NCBI GenBank assembly: GCA_016791425.1
Contig: JAEUMQ010000001.1
Span: 65,138-129,137 of the forward strand
Origin: Hyphomonadaceae bacterium
GTDB taxonomy: Bacteria; Pseudomonadota; Alphaproteobacteria; Caulobacterales; Aquidulcibacteraceae
Length of the DNA: 64,000 nt
Reading direction: 5' to 3'
Both the position numbers and the translations under genes were made by a program. The notes beneath the pieces are model-generated. The model was not told the origin of the DNA. It saw nothing but the letters and a program-made list of their open reading frames with translations, and ran no database searches. This document shows positions 53,539-62,068 of this stretch, in pieces. The first letter of the stretch is position 1, and each line of letters begins with the position of its first letter.

Positions 53539-53691
53539 CCGCCGCTTTCATGGCGCCTCGACGTCGCCAACGGAAGCGCCGCGCTGCCCGCACTTGAGCG
53601 CGGCCTCCAGGCCGCATCTTGCACGCGCCCGCGCCGCAGCAAGCGCCTGCGGGGCGCCTCCCGGGACACGCAGGCGCACCCATGCTAGATT

Positions 53692-53868
53692 GTGAGCGTG
53701 ACGAAGCCGCCGCCCCCCAAACGACCAACCCCGCCGCCTCAGGTCTATGAACGCCCGACGCCGAAGGTCTCGCGGCTGAAGCGCGCCAAGGTCTTCACGC
53801 CGGCCGAGCGCGAAGCCTTCCTCGCCAGCCGCCCCGACCTGAAGAAGAACGACCTCAAGAAAGACTGA
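53692..53868 (+). CDS. Small basic Pro/Lys-rich protein (58 aa)
   Basis: Too short to be obvious. GTG 53692 (or GTG 53698) opens a frame reading TKPPPPKRPTPPPQVYERP, then PKVSRLKRAKVFTPAEREAF, then LASRPDLKKNDLKKD and TGA at 53866-53868. Third positions are strongly G/C and the FTPAEREAFLASRPDLKK part looks like a real conserved helix. Function unknown. Confidence 0.55.
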   Translation: MSVTKPPPPKRPTPPPQVYERPTPKVSRLKRAKVFTPAEREAFLASRPDLKKNDLKKD

Positions 53869-54046
53869 TCCGGCGCCGCCGCTCGTAGTCGAACGGTTCT
53901 CCGCATGCTCCCCGGCCGAGCGCGTCAGCGCGAGAGCGGGCCCCCAACGCTCTCCGGGAGCGCGCGTTCGACCGCATTCGCGGTCCCGATCGCACCGCTC
54001 CCGCAGCTCAATCGAGGAGCGTCCTCTGCTGCATTCATAAGAACTG

Positions 54047-54337
54047 CTACGCAAGCTCAAGCCTGATCTCGCGCCCCAGCGCCGCCGCCGCGCGCGCGAG
54101 CGTCGAAACGCTCACATCGTCGTTGTCCGGATCGAGCAGCCTGTCGAGCTGGCTGCGGCTGGTTCCCATGCGCTTGGCCATCTCGGCCTTGGTGACGCCC
54201 TTCTTCTTCATCGCTTCGGTGATCTGCCAGGCGAGCACACGCTTCACCGCCTTCGACTTCACGTACTCGAGGTCGCCGGTCTCCCTCATCAGGTCGTCGA
54301 ACCGCGATCCGACGCCGCCGGCCCGCTTGCGGCTCAT
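54047..54337 (-). CDS. higA: HigA-like helix-turn-helix antitoxin
   Basis: 96 aa. An N-terminal helix is followed by an Xre-type HTH: KRVLAWQITEAMKKKGVTKAEMAKRMGTSRSQLDRLLDPDNDDVSVSTLARAAAALGREIRLELA. Its start overlaps the stop of the toxin gene upstream by 4 bp (ATGA). Toxin-first order is typical of higBA. Confidence 0.9.
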   Translation of the reverse strand: MSRKRAGGVGSRFDDLMRETGDLEYVKSKAVKRVLAWQITEAMKKKGVTKAEMAKRMGTSRSQLDRLLDPDNDDVSVSTLARAAAALGREIRLELA

Positions 54338-54684
54338 CGCTTCAATTCCTTCTTTCGCGTCCGCGCCAGATCAAGCTCCGCCTTTGGCGTCTTCGCCGTC
54401 TTTTTGATGAAAGCGTGCAGCAACACCATGCGCTCCTCGAAGATCACAAATATCACACGCGCGATTCTGCCTTGCGCCAACTTCGTGCGCACCTCCCACA
54501 AGCCGTCACCCAGCGAGCGGCAAGTCGGCATGCCGACCGGCCACCCGCACTCGACGGTCGCTATGTCCGAGCCGATTGCGCGCCGGTCCGCCTGCTCCAT
54601 GCCTTTCAGCCAATCGCGAACCGGCTCGCCGCCGCCCGCAGACTGATAAAACATGGCCGGCAGGATCTTCGGCGGGCGCGCCAC
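54334..54684 (-). CDS. higB: HigB-like (Gp49/DUF891) toxin
   Basis: 116 aa. EPVRDWLKGMEQADRRAIGSDIATVECGWPVGMPTCRSLGDGLWEVRTKLAQGRIARVIFVIFEERMVLLHAFIKKTAKTPKAELDLARTR is the phage-derived Gp49-like/HigB family, an mRNA interferase group of the RelE superfamily. Start GTG 54684; no Shine-Dalgarno is visible, so leaderless translation is possible. ATG further in (MFYQSAGGG) is an alternative. Confidence 0.9.
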   Translation of the reverse strand: MARPPKILPAMFYQSAGGGEPVRDWLKGMEQADRRAIGSDIATVECGWPVGMPTCRSLGDGLWEVRTKLAQGRIARVIFVIFEERMVLLHAFIKKTAKTPKAELDLARTRKKELKR

Positions 54685-54693
54685 AAGGACTAA

Positions 54694-54709
54694 GTACCGT
54701 ATAAGGTAC
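54694..54709. promoter_or_regulatory. Candidate higBA operator/promoter
   Basis: GTACC-GTATAA-GGTAC inverted repeat immediately upstream of higB; its centre is AT-rich and could double as the -10 region. Confidence 0.55.
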
Positions 54710-54721
54710 GCGCCGTCAACC

Positions 54722-57244
54722 CTATGCCGCCATCAGGCTCTTCACCTTGGACGCCAGCTGCGCGAGGTTCACCGGCTTCGACAGATAGCTGATCGTCACG
54801 TCTTCCAGGATCTTCCCGAAGCTCTCCGGCGCATAGCCGCTGAGGAACAGGATCTTCGCGCCGCCGATCATCTCGACCGTCGCCGCCTCGACCATCTCCG
54901 GCCCGTTCATCACCGGCATGTCGTAATCGGTGATGATCACGTCGAACGACCCGGGCTCGCGGTCCAGGATCGCCAGCGCCTCTTCGCCGTGCTCGGCCTC
55001 CACCACTTCGTAGCCGCACTCCACCAGGTTGCGCGCGATCGCGCGCCGCACGCCCACCTGATCCTCCACGAAGAGGATGCGCCCCTGGCCCGCCACGTCC
55101 GTCGCCGGCCGATCGATGCGCTCGCGCTCTTTCTTGGCCATGTCGTCGATCTCCTCCTGCGAGGGTTCATAGGCCGGCAGATAGACGCGGAAGGTCGTGC
55201 CCTTCCCCGGGCGCGAGTCGAAGAAGATGTAGCCGCCCGATTGCTTGATGATGCCGTAGCTGGTGGCGAGCCCGAGCCCCGTGCCCTTGCCGGCCTCCTT
55301 CGTGGAATGGAACGGCCGGAAGATCTTCGCCGCATCCTCCGGCTTGATCCCCGATCCGGTGTCCTCCACCTCGATCAGCACGTATTGCCCGTCCGCGATC
55401 TGCAGGTGCCCGTGCGCGCGCGCCTCCTCCGCGGTCGAATTGAGCGTGCGCACCACCAGCCGCCCGCCGCGCGGCATGCCCGTCTCCCGCGAGCTCATCG
55501 CGTCGCGCGCATTGGAGGCGAGGTTCACCAGCACGCGCTCGAGCTGCGTGCGGTCGGCCTTGATCATCGGCAGGTCGCGCCCGTGCTTCATGTCGAAGCT
55601 GATCGCTTCCCCGATGAGGCGCCGGATCAGCTCCTGCATCCGCGACAGGAAATCCGATACGTCGAGCACTTCGCGCTTGAAGGTCGTCTGCCGCGCATAG
55701 GCGCGCAGCATTTCGGAGAGCTCCTTCGCGCGCAGCGCATGATGGTTGATCTCGTTGAGGTCGAGATAGTCCGGATCGCCGACCGGATGGCGCCGCAGCA
55801 GGTAATCGCAATTGTTCATCACCGCGGTCAGCAGATTGTTGAAATCGTGCGCCACCCCGCCCGCGAGCATGCCGATCTCGCGCATCTTCTCCGATTGCGC
55901 CAGCCGCTGCTCCAGCTCCCGCTGCTCCGACACATTGATCACGTAGGCGAGCGTCGAGCCGTCGGCGCCGCGCGCCAGCTGCACATGCACCGCCGTCGGC
56001 GAGGTGCCGGCCAGCTGCAGATCGACCGGCGCCGTCGCCGCCGAGCGCAGCCGCTGCGCCAGCGCCGAAGGCCCCTCGCTCGCATCGAACAATTCCGCGA
56101 ACGTCGCGCCCGGCGTCGCCCGCCCCTGGCTCATTTCCGTGAGCGCTGGATTGGTGTCGAGGATCGCCGCCGCGGAAGGATCGGGCCCATCGAGCAGCGC
56201 CGCGCCGAACGGCGCATGCTCGAACATCACATCGCCCGGCCCCGGCGCGCGCCGCTCGCTGCGCGGCAGCGCCGAAGGCGCCTCCGCCTCGGTGAAGAAC
56301 ACGAGCGTGCGGATCGGCGCATCGCTTTCCCCCGCCGCCCAGAACGTCAGCGCCGAGGCCTGCGCCTCCACGCCGTCGCGCGCGCGCAGCGTGACCGGCG
56401 CCTGCGTCGGCCCGAACCCGCGGCGCTCGCGCCGCATCAGCCGCCCGGTCTCGTCGCGGACGACATCCTTCACCTTGAGCTTCGCCGGATCGTCGCCGAT
56501 GCCGAGCACCGCGCGCAGCGCCCGGTTCATGTACGCGATCGTGCCGTCCTCGCGCGCCGCGAAGAACCCGACTGGCGCGTCATCGAGAAAGAGATGCCGC
56601 AGGTCCTCGTTCTGCTCCGCGTTCTCGCCGATCTCGCGCAAGCGCCACAGCACGCGCCCGCCCGCCATCGAGGACACGCGCGCCTCGTAGCGCGTCGGCG
56701 CGCCGGACGGCGAGAGCGCCGTGGTCGGCAATTCCTCGCGCCGGCTTTGTCCCGTGCCTGCCGCGCGCGACAGCCGGAACATCGGCGCCGACAGCAACGG
56801 ATCGGCGCCGAAGAGGCGGCTCATCATCGGCGGTCGGTCCGAATCCCCGAGCGCGCCGGCGATCTCCGCCACCGCGATATAGGCCGCGTTCGCCGCGATC
56901 GGCGAGCCGTCCCGGTCCGTCACCAGCGCCGGCTCTTCCAGCGCGTCCAGCACCAGGAATTCCGCCCGATGCGCAAAGAGCGCCGCCCGCTCCATGGCGC
57001 CTCGTTCCGGAAACGCGCCGACCTGCCGCCCGATGCCGCGCGACACGAACGCGAAGAGCACGAGCCCCCCCGCCAAGAGCAGGATGAGCAGGATCGCGCC
57101 CGCCTGCCCTGCCTCCCGCCCGCCCGTGATCGCCACGCCGGCCGCCAGGATCCCCAGGCCCGCCGCGGCCCAGAACGCCGCCTGCGGCAGGTCGATGCCC
57201 CGCCGCTTGGTGATGTCGCTTGAGATGTCGGTCTCGCTCGTCAT
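54722..57244 (-). CDS. cckA: Cell-cycle hybrid histidine kinase CckA
   Basis: 840 aa. Two N-terminal helices (FWAAAGLGILAAGVAITGG and AILLILLLAGGLVLFAFV) are followed by PAS-like regions (~residues 90-420). HisKA has the His in [26 protein letters not shown]; HATPase has VLVNLASNARDAM, EDTGSGIKPEDAAKIFRPF and GKGTGLGLATSYGIIKQSGG. The receiver Asp is in DVIITDYDMPVMNG. The architecture and the context beside flhB are those of CckA, which phosphorylates CtrA through ChpT. Most likely the fourth gene of fliQ-fliR-flhB-cckA. Confidence 0.93.
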   Translation of the reverse strand: MTSETDISSDITKRRGIDLPQAAFWAAAGLGILAAGVAITGGREAGQAGAILLILLLAGGLVLFAFVSRGIGRQVGAFPERGAMERAALFAHRAEFLVLDALEEPALVTDRDGSPIAANAAYIAVAEIAGALGDSDRPPMMSRLFGADPLLSAPMFRLSRAAGTGQSRREELPTTALSPSGAPTRYEARVSSMAGGRVLWRLREIGENAEQNEDLRHLFLDDAPVGFFAAREDGTIAYMNRALRAVLGIGDDPAKLKVKDVVRDETGRLMRRERRGFGPTQAPVTLRARDGVEAQASALTFWAAGESDAPIRTLVFFTEAEAPSALPRSERRAPGPGDVMFEHAPFGAALLDGPDPSAAAILDTNPALTEMSQGRATPGATFAELFDASEGPSALAQRLRSAATAPVDLQLAGTSPTAVHVQLARGADGSTLAYVINVSEQRELEQRLAQSEKMREIGMLAGGVAHDFNNLLTAVMNNCDYLLRRHPVGDPDYLDLNEINHHALRAKELSEMLRAYARQTTFKREVLDVSDFLSRMQELIRRLIGEAISFDMKHGRDLPMIKADRTQLERVLVNLASNARDAMSSRETGMPRGGRLVVRTLNSTAEEARAHGHLQIADGQYVLIEVEDTGSGIKPEDAAKIFRPFHSTKEAGKGTGLGLATSYGIIKQSGGYIFFDSRPGKGTTFRVYLPAYEPSQEEIDDMAKKERERIDRPATDVAGQGRILFVEDQVGVRRAIARNLVECGYEVVEAEHGEEALAILDREPGSFDVIITDYDMPVMNGPEMVEAATVEMIGGAKILFLSGYAPESFGKILEDVTISYLSKPVNLAQLASKVKSLMAA

Positions 57245-57252
57245 TGCGCCGC

Positions 57253-58350
57253 CTATTGTGGCCGATTCGCCGGCCCGCGGCTTCGCCGCCGCGCCGCCAG
57301 CCGCAGAACGATCCCGATGACTTTCGCGACCGCCTCGTAATGTTCCCGCGGAATCGCCTCGTCGACGTCCGCCGATGCGAAGAGCGCCCGCGCCAGCGGC
57401 GGGTCCTCCACGATCGGGATCTCATGCTCTTCGGCGAGTTCGCGGATCCTGAGCGCGACCTCGTCCACGCCCTTGGCGAGGCAGATCGGCGCCGGCGCCT
57501 CGTTGGGCTCGTACCGCAACGCGATCGCATAGTGCGTCGGGTTGGTGACCACCACGCTCGCCCTCGGCACGTTCGCCATCATCCGCTTCTTCGCGCGCTC
57601 GGCCCGCAATTGCCGGATGCGCAGGCGCACATGCGGATCGCCTTCCCGCTCGCGGAACTCGCGCTTCACCTCCTCGCGGCTCATGCGCATGCGCTTCATG
57701 AAGCTCTGCCGCGTGAACACGTAATCGATCCCCGCGATCAGCGCCGCCGCCGCCGCCAGCGTCATCAGAAGCTCGAGCGCGCGCTCCTTCACGAATGGCA
57801 AGAGCGCGGCCGGATCGAGATTGGGCAGCACCGCCAGCGCTTCCACATGCGGCCACAGGCACCACGCCAGCGCCGCCCCGACGACGGTGAGCTTGGCCAG
57901 CGCCTTGAGGAAGTTGGCGAACGCCGCCTGCCCGAACACGCGCCCGAATCCCTTGATCGGATCGAGGCGGTCGATCGTCGGCTTCATCTTCTCCGACGTG
58001 AAGGTTGGCTTGTCCTGCACGTAGCGCGCCGCCAGCGCCGCCAGCACGAACGCTAGCGCCAATAAGCCGAGCGCGCCGAGCACGCGCAGCGTCAGCGTCA
58101 TCGCCAGGCTTTGCAGCGCCCGCGGATCTGTCGCGAAGCTCTCCGGCGCCGCGATGAAGGAGGTGAGGAGCCGCCCCAGCGAGCCTGCCAGCGGTCCGCT
58201 GAGGAACGCCACGCCGAACGCCACCGCGAACAGCGAAAGCGCCGCCCCCACTTCCGGCGTGTAGATGATGTCGCCCTTGCGCCGCGCCTCTTCGAGCTTT
58301 CGCGGCGTCGGCTCTTCTGTGCGGTCTTCCTGGTCTGCGCCTTCGGCCAT
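57253..58350 (-). CDS. flhB: Flagellar export protein FlhB
   Basis: 365 aa. The N-terminus is hydrophilic (EDRTEEPTPRKLEEARRKG), followed by four helices and a cytoplasmic domain with the autocleavage site NPTH (VVVTNPTHYAIALRYEPNEAPAPICLAKGVDEVALRIRELAEEHEIPIVEDPPLARAL). Substrate-specificity switch of the export gate. The stop lies 8 bp before the cckA start; fliR precedes it by 4 bp. Confidence 0.97.
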   Translation of the reverse strand: MAEGADQEDRTEEPTPRKLEEARRKGDIIYTPEVGAALSLFAVAFGVAFLSGPLAGSLGRLLTSFIAAPESFATDPRALQSLAMTLTLRVLGALGLLALAFVLAALAARYVQDKPTFTSEKMKPTIDRLDPIKGFGRVFGQAAFANFLKALAKLTVVGAALAWCLWPHVEALAVLPNLDPAALLPFVKERALELLMTLAAAAALIAGIDYVFTRQSFMKRMRMSREEVKREFREREGDPHVRLRIRQLRAERAKKRMMANVPRASVVVTNPTHYAIALRYEPNEAPAPICLAKGVDEVALRIRELAEEHEIPIVEDPPLARALFASADVDEAIPREHYEAVAKVIGIVLRLAARRRSRGPANRPQ

Positions 58351-58354
58351 CGCC

Positions 58355-59110
58355 CTACCTCATCGACGATGCGTAGTGCGAGAGGCTGTCGAGCCAGACG
58401 ATCATGCCGGCCGAAAGTCCAAGCGCGATGAGAAAGAAGCCGCCGAGTATCTGCAGCGGCAGCACCACGAAGAACACCTGGATCGTCGGGATGAGCCGCG
58501 CGAGCACGCCAAGGCCCACGCGGAAGATGAGCCCGCCCACAAGCAGCGGCGCCGCGATCTGCAGCCCGACCCGGAACGATGTCGACACCACCTCCACCGA
58601 CAATTGCGCCGCATCGCCCGGACTGGCCGCCGCCCCCGGCGCGAGGATATGGTAGGTGCCCACGATCCCGCGGATGAACGCGTGATGCAGCTCGGTGGCG
58701 AAGACGAGCGCGGTTCCGAAAACGCCGAGAAAGACGCCGAACAGCTGCCCCGATCCCGATTGCGTCGGATCGGCCGTCTGCGCGAACGAAAGTCCCGTCT
58801 CCAGCCCCATGATCTGCCCGGCGGTCGCAAGGCTCGTCATCAGCAGCCGCGCGCCGGCGCCGAACATGAGACCGATGAACGCTTCGGAGATCACCACGCC
58901 CGACATCGCGAAGGGATCCGCCGGCGGCGGCGGAACCGAATTCGCCAGCCCTGGCGCGAGCAGGCCCGTCATCAGGATCGCCAGCCCCAGCCGCGCACGC
59001 GGCGGGACCGCTGCTTCCCCCAGTCCGGGCAGCAGCATCACAAGTGTGCCGATGCGCACGAAGAGGAGCGCTCCCCCCCACAGCGACACGCCATAGAGCG
59101 TCAGTTCCAT
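58355..59110 (-). CDS. fliR: Flagellar export protein FliR
   Basis: 251 aa, about six helices, TLVMLLPGLGEAAVPPRARLGLAILMTGLLAPG near the N-terminus and FFLIALGLSAGMIVWLD at the end. Part of the FliPQR export gate. It sits in the fliQ-fliR-flhB-cckA operon. Confidence 0.95.
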   Translation of the reverse strand: MELTLYGVSLWGGALLFVRIGTLVMLLPGLGEAAVPPRARLGLAILMTGLLAPGLANSVPPPPADPFAMSGVVISEAFIGLMFGAGARLLMTSLATAGQIMGLETGLSFAQTADPTQSGSGQLFGVFLGVFGTALVFATELHHAFIRGIVGTYHILAPGAAASPGDAAQLSVEVVSTSFRVGLQIAAPLLVGGLIFRVGLGVLARLIPTIQVFFVVLPLQILGGFFLIALGLSAGMIVWLDSLSHYASSMR

Positions 59111-59160
59111 CGCAGGGCCAGTTTCAGGAAAAGTGTGAAGCGGCTTTCCGTCCGAAACCG
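59111..59160. repeat. Dispersed repeat family 2, copy C (inverted)
   Basis: Reverse complement reads GGCCGGTTTCGGACGGAAAGCCGCTTCACACTTTTCCTGAAACTGGCC, the core of copies A and B. It fills the fliQ-fliR gap. A shorter core (AAGTGTGAAGCGGCT) recurs near 62010. Confidence 0.65.
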
Positions 59161-59168
59161 GCCCATCG

Positions 59169-59432
59169 CTATTGTCCTGCGATGCGCAGGAAGAGGTCCT
59201 GCGTGAAGCGGCCGAGCAGGCCGCCCATGATCGGCAGGAAGAGCAGCACCGCGAAGAAGATCGAGAGGATCTTCGGAATGAAGACCAGCGTCTGCTCCTG
59301 CACCTGGGTCAGCGTCTGTAGGAGCGACACCGCAAGCCCGACGATGAGCCCGACCAGCATCGGCCCCGCCGCGATCAGCACCGTCAGCCAGATCGTCTCG
59401 CGACCGAGGTCCAGCGCTTCTGCTCCCGACAT
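59169..59432 (-). CDS. fliQ: Flagellar export protein FliQ
   Basis: 87 aa, two helices: ETIWLTVLIAAGPMLVGLIVGLAVSLLQTLTQVQEQTLVFIPKILSIFFAVLLFLPIMGGLLGRFTQDLFLRIA. Size and QVQEQTL motif are diagnostic. First gene of the export cluster on this strand. The upstream gap to 59613 must contain its promoter; I find no clear CtrA site there. Confidence 0.97.
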   Translation of the reverse strand: MSGAEALDLGRETIWLTVLIAAGPMLVGLIVGLAVSLLQTLTQVQEQTLVFIPKILSIFFAVLLFLPIMGGLLGRFTQDLFLRIAGQ

Positions 59433-59613
59433 CGGGCCTCCAGACGGCCCCTCCCAGCAAGGGAGGCTGGCCGCTTGACGCGGCCCGGCGCCCGCTTCGG
59501 CCAGGCCCCCCAGCCCCGCCCCTGCTCGCCCCGAGCCGAACTCGACTCGGCAAATTCTGCCGAGCCGCCATTGCTCGCCCGCGCTTGGTTAACGCCGCGT
59601 TTCCTCTCTCAGT

Positions 59614-59643
59614 TGACATACGTATGTCAGACATACATATGTC
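59614..59643. promoter_or_regulatory. vapBC operator: two tandem palindromes
   Basis: TGACATACGTATGTCA (59614-59629, perfect) is followed directly by GACATA-CA-TATGTC (59630-59643). Centres are 15 bp apart, just upstream of the vapB start. Confidence 0.8.
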
Positions 59644-59660
59644 AGCCCAGGGAGCCCCTG

Positions 59661-59978
59661 ATGGCCCAGCGCACGACGATCCGCATGAAAGGCGAGCTCC
59701 TCTCCGCGGCCAAGCGACGGGCCGCCGAACAAGGCCGCACGCTCACCGACTTCATCGAGGAAGCCGTCCGCGCCGCGCTCGCCCGCTCGCACCCGCCCGC
59801 AAAGCGCGCCGAGGTTATCGTCTCCAAAGAGACGGGTGGAGCGTTCCCTGGCATCGACCTGAACCGAACGGGCGAACTCATCGGAATGCTCGACGACGAA
59901 AAATGGTTCGAACTGGAGGCGAGGCTCAAGGAGGAGGCCAAGCTCGCTAAGGAGAAGGAACGGCAGGGCGCCAAGTGA
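59661..59978 (+). CDS. vapB: Ribbon-helix-helix antitoxin, VapB-type
   Basis: 105 aa. TTIRMKGELLSAAKRRAAEQGRTLTDFIEEAVRAALAR is an RHH DNA-binding domain; the C-terminal half is charged and would bind the toxin. AGGGAG stands 7 nt before ATG 59661. It overlaps the toxin start (59975) by 4 bp and presumably binds the two CATAC-type palindromes in its promoter. Confidence 0.9.
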   Translation: MAQRTTIRMKGELLSAAKRRAAEQGRTLTDFIEEAVRAALARSHPPAKRAEVIVSKETGGAFPGIDLNRTGELIGMLDDEKWFELEARLKEEAKLAKEKERQGAK

Positions 59979-60394
59979 ACCTGGCGGACGTCAATGTGCT
60001 GCTGGCCGCGCATCGGTCAGGCCATCAACACCATGCTCAATGCCTAGCTTGGCTAAGCCACGAGATAACGCTTCCAGCCTTCGCAATCGCCCCCGCAGTG
60101 CTGTCGAGCGTGATCCGGGTCGCCACCAACCGCCGCATCTTTGCCGACCCATCGCCGCTCGTGGAAGCGCTGCGCTTCTCTGAAGGGCTCATGGACGCTT
60201 CGAACGCCGTGCGGATCGACCCAGGCGAACGCCACTGGTCGATCTTCACCGACCTGCTCCGAAAGACCCAGCTTAGCGGCAACGACGTTCCCGACGCCTG
60301 GTTCGCGGCGCTCGCGATCGAGTCCGGCTGCACCTGGGTGACGATGGACCAGGGCTTCAAGCGCTTTCCCCGGCTTTCGGTGCGCACACCTTAA
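59975..60394 (+). CDS. vapC: PIN-domain toxin, VapC-type
   Basis: 139 aa. MNLADVNVLLAAH (first Asp), VLSSVIRVATNRRIFADPSPLVEALRF, NDVPDAWFAALAIESGCTWVTMDQGFKRF (Asp residues of the PIN site). This is the FLRIxTNPRIF-type VapC group. An RNase toxin neutralised by VapB. The gene pair separates fliQ from fliP. Confidence 0.92.
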   Translation: MNLADVNVLLAAHRSGHQHHAQCLAWLSHEITLPAFAIAPAVLSSVIRVATNRRIFADPSPLVEALRFSEGLMDASNAVRIDPGERHWSIFTDLLRKTQLSGNDVPDAWFAALAIESGCTWVTMDQGFKRFPRLSVRTP

Positions 60395-60546
60395 AGTCGT
60401 CCTAAGGCGCGTCCGCCGGGACGGCGGTCCCTCTGTTGCGCCCAGGCAACAGACATCAAGGCAAATACGCCGCTCATCATATATTCAGTCAGATGCGCGA
60501 AACCTTGGAGGCGACTCATCCCTATGTGGGATCAAAGGCAAAACCG

Positions 60547-60657
60547 ATGCGCTTCCTTCGCTCCTTCTTCTCGTCCCTGGCTCAGGCGATGACGCCCCGC
60601 TGGAAGCGCGACGATTTCACGGCCCTGCTGCTGAACGACCTCGGCCTCCGTCGCTGA
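60547..60657 (+). CDS. Possible 36-aa protein
   Basis: ATG 60547 reads MRFLRSFFSSLAQAMTPRWK, then RDDFTALLLNDLGLRR. Third codon positions are mostly G/C, while the same frame upstream of 60547 is not, which supports a short gene starting here. No Shine-Dalgarno is evident. It lies in the otherwise featureless 60395-60731 gap; annotation is tentative. Confidence 0.4.
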   Translation: MRFLRSFFSSLAQAMTPRWKRDDFTALLLNDLGLRR

Positions 60658-60731
60658 TCGCGGCCTGCCTCGGCCGACACCCCAGCGCTTTAGCCTCAAG
60701 CAATCGGTCCCGCCTCGAGCTGAGAGAGCGC

Positions 60732-61688
60732 CTAGCCGCCCGGCGGAGGCGCGCCCGTGGCGAAGCTCTCCACCAGCGCGCCCGCAATGAGCCGCCAGCC
60801 GTCCACCAGCACGAAGAAGATGAGCTTGAACGGCAGGCTCACCGTCACCGGCGGCAGCATCATCATGCCCATGCTCATCAAGAGCGAGGAGACCACGAGG
60901 TCGATGATCAGGAACGGGATGAAGATCATGAACCCGATCTCGAACGAACGCCGGAGCTCCGAGATCATGAACGCCGGCAGCACGATCCGGATCGGCGTCT
61001 CCTCCGCGCTTTGCGGGCGCTGCTCCAGATTGGCGAGGTCGATGAACAGCGCCAGGTCCGCTTCCCGCGTGTTGCGCAGCATGAACGCTTTCACCGGCGC
61101 CGTGATCCGCGGAAACGCCTCGTCGAGCGGCATCTCCTCGCGCATCACCGGCCCGATGCCGTTGGTGTAAGCCTCGTTCCAGGTCGGCTGCATCACGAAC
61201 GCGGTGAGAAAGAGCGCCAGCGACACGATCACCATGTTCGGCGGCGCCTGCTGCAACCCGATCGCCGTCCGGAGCAACGACAACACCACGACAAACCGCA
61301 CGAAGCTCGTCGTCATGATCAGGATCGCCGGCGCCAGCGACAGCACCGTGATCAGCGCCGCCAGCTGCAGCACCCGCGCCGTCAGCCCATCGCCCGTGCC
61401 CAGATTGACATTGAGCGCCGGCTGCACCGCCTGCTGCGCATAAGCGACGCCGCAGCAGATCGCGAACGTCGCGAAGAACGCCGCAATTGCCAGAAAGAGC
61501 TTCCCCTCCCCCTTGCGGGGAGGGGGTAGGGGGTGGGGGGCGTGCCGATGCGCAGGCGCTTCAGAATCTGCGCGAGTCTTGAGCGAGCGATCTTCATCGT
61601 CGCCGCCGAGCGGATCGCCCCCCCACCCTACCCTCCCCCGCAAGGGGGGAGGGGGCGCTTTATTCTCGAACCGCGAAAGCAAATTCAT
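60732..61688 (-). CDS. fliP: Flagellar export protein FliP with repeat-derived N-terminal extension
   Basis: 318 aa as annotated from ATG 61688, which overlaps the fliO stop (ATGA). The FliP core is clear: VLSLAPAILIMTTSFVRFVVVLSLLRTAIGLQQAPPNMVIVSLALFLTAFVMQP, DLVVSSLLMSMGMMMLPPVTVSLPFKLIFFVLVDGW. FliP has a cleaved signal peptide in many bacteria, seen here as LFLAIAAFFATFAICCGVAYAQQ. But ~62 residues encoded by a head-to-head pair of palindromic repeats precede it. No ATG/GTG/TTG lies between the repeats and the signal; a CTG or ATT start after GGGGAAG is possible. Confidence 0.93.
   Translation of the reverse strand: MNLLSRFENKAPPPPLRGRVGWGGDPLGGDDEDRSLKTRADSEAPAHRHAPHPLPPPRKGEGKLFLAIAAFFATFAICCGVAYAQQAVQPALNVNLGTGDGLTARVLQLAALITVLSLAPAILIMTTSFVRFVVVLSLLRTAIGLQQAPPNMVIVSLALFLTAFVMQPTWNEAYTNGIGPVMREEMPLDEAFPRITAPVKAFMLRNTREADLALFIDLANLEQRPQSAEETPIRIVLPAFMISELRRSFEIGFMIFIPFLIIDLVVSSLLMSMGMMMLPPVTVSLPFKLIFFVLVDGWRLIAGALVESFATGAPPPGG
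61502..61662. repeat. Dispersed palindromic repeat, head-to-head pair (copy 14) inside fliP
   Basis: Forward copy 61502-61541 (CCCCTCCCCC-TTGC-GGGGAGGGGG then TAGGGGGTGGGG) and inverted copy 61618-61662 (CCCCACCCTACCCTCCCCC...GGGGGGAGGGGGCGC), with a ~76-bp spacer. Confidence 0.9.
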
Positions 61689-61966
61689 GACGGCCGCCCC
61701 TCGCCCAGCTTGGCGTTCGCCAGCACCACGCGGTCGCCCATCGGCGACAAGAGGATGAGATGCTCCCGCTCGTCATGCTGCACGATGATGAGCTTGCGCC
61801 TGGGATCGAGCATCAGGCTCTCCACCACCTTGAGCCGCTTGTCCGCCCCGCCCAGCCTGGCGTTGCCAAGCATGTTGAGCCTGCGCGCCCCGAGCCCCGC
61901 GAGCCCGACCAGCGCCAGCGTGGCCAGGAGCGCGAACGCCGCCCGCGCCCAATCCACCCAATCCAT
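61685..61966 (-). CDS. fliO: Flagellar biosynthetic protein FliO
   Basis: 93 aa. One helix (WARAAFALLATLALVGLAGLGARRL) is followed by the cytoplasmic FliO core KRLKVVESLMLDPRRKLIIVQHDEREHLILLSPMGDRVVLANAK. FliO assists FliP assembly. ATG 61966 has GGAGGCCGCGA; the frame to 62053 is a shadow. fliP follows with an ATGA overlap. Confidence 0.92.
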   Translation of the reverse strand: MDWVDWARAAFALLATLALVGLAGLGARRLNMLGNARLGGADKRLKVVESLMLDPRRKLIIVQHDEREHLILLSPMGDRVVLANAKLGEGRPS

Positions 61967-62068
61967 TCGCGGCCTCCGTTCTGGATCGCGAACCCGCGCT
62001 TGCCGGCGAAGTGTGAAGCGGCTCGCCGTGAGCAACCGCGGGCAAACGGGCAAACCATGCGGAGTCAG

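Noticed and set aside
54653-57223. 856-codon plus-strand frame opposite cckA
   Set aside because: cckA domains are complete on the minus strand; this frame is Arg/His-rich with no domain.
60732-61688. fliP as a pseudogene broken by the repeat insertion
   Set aside because: The frame is intact through the repeats and the whole FliP core, and flanking flagellar genes are complete.
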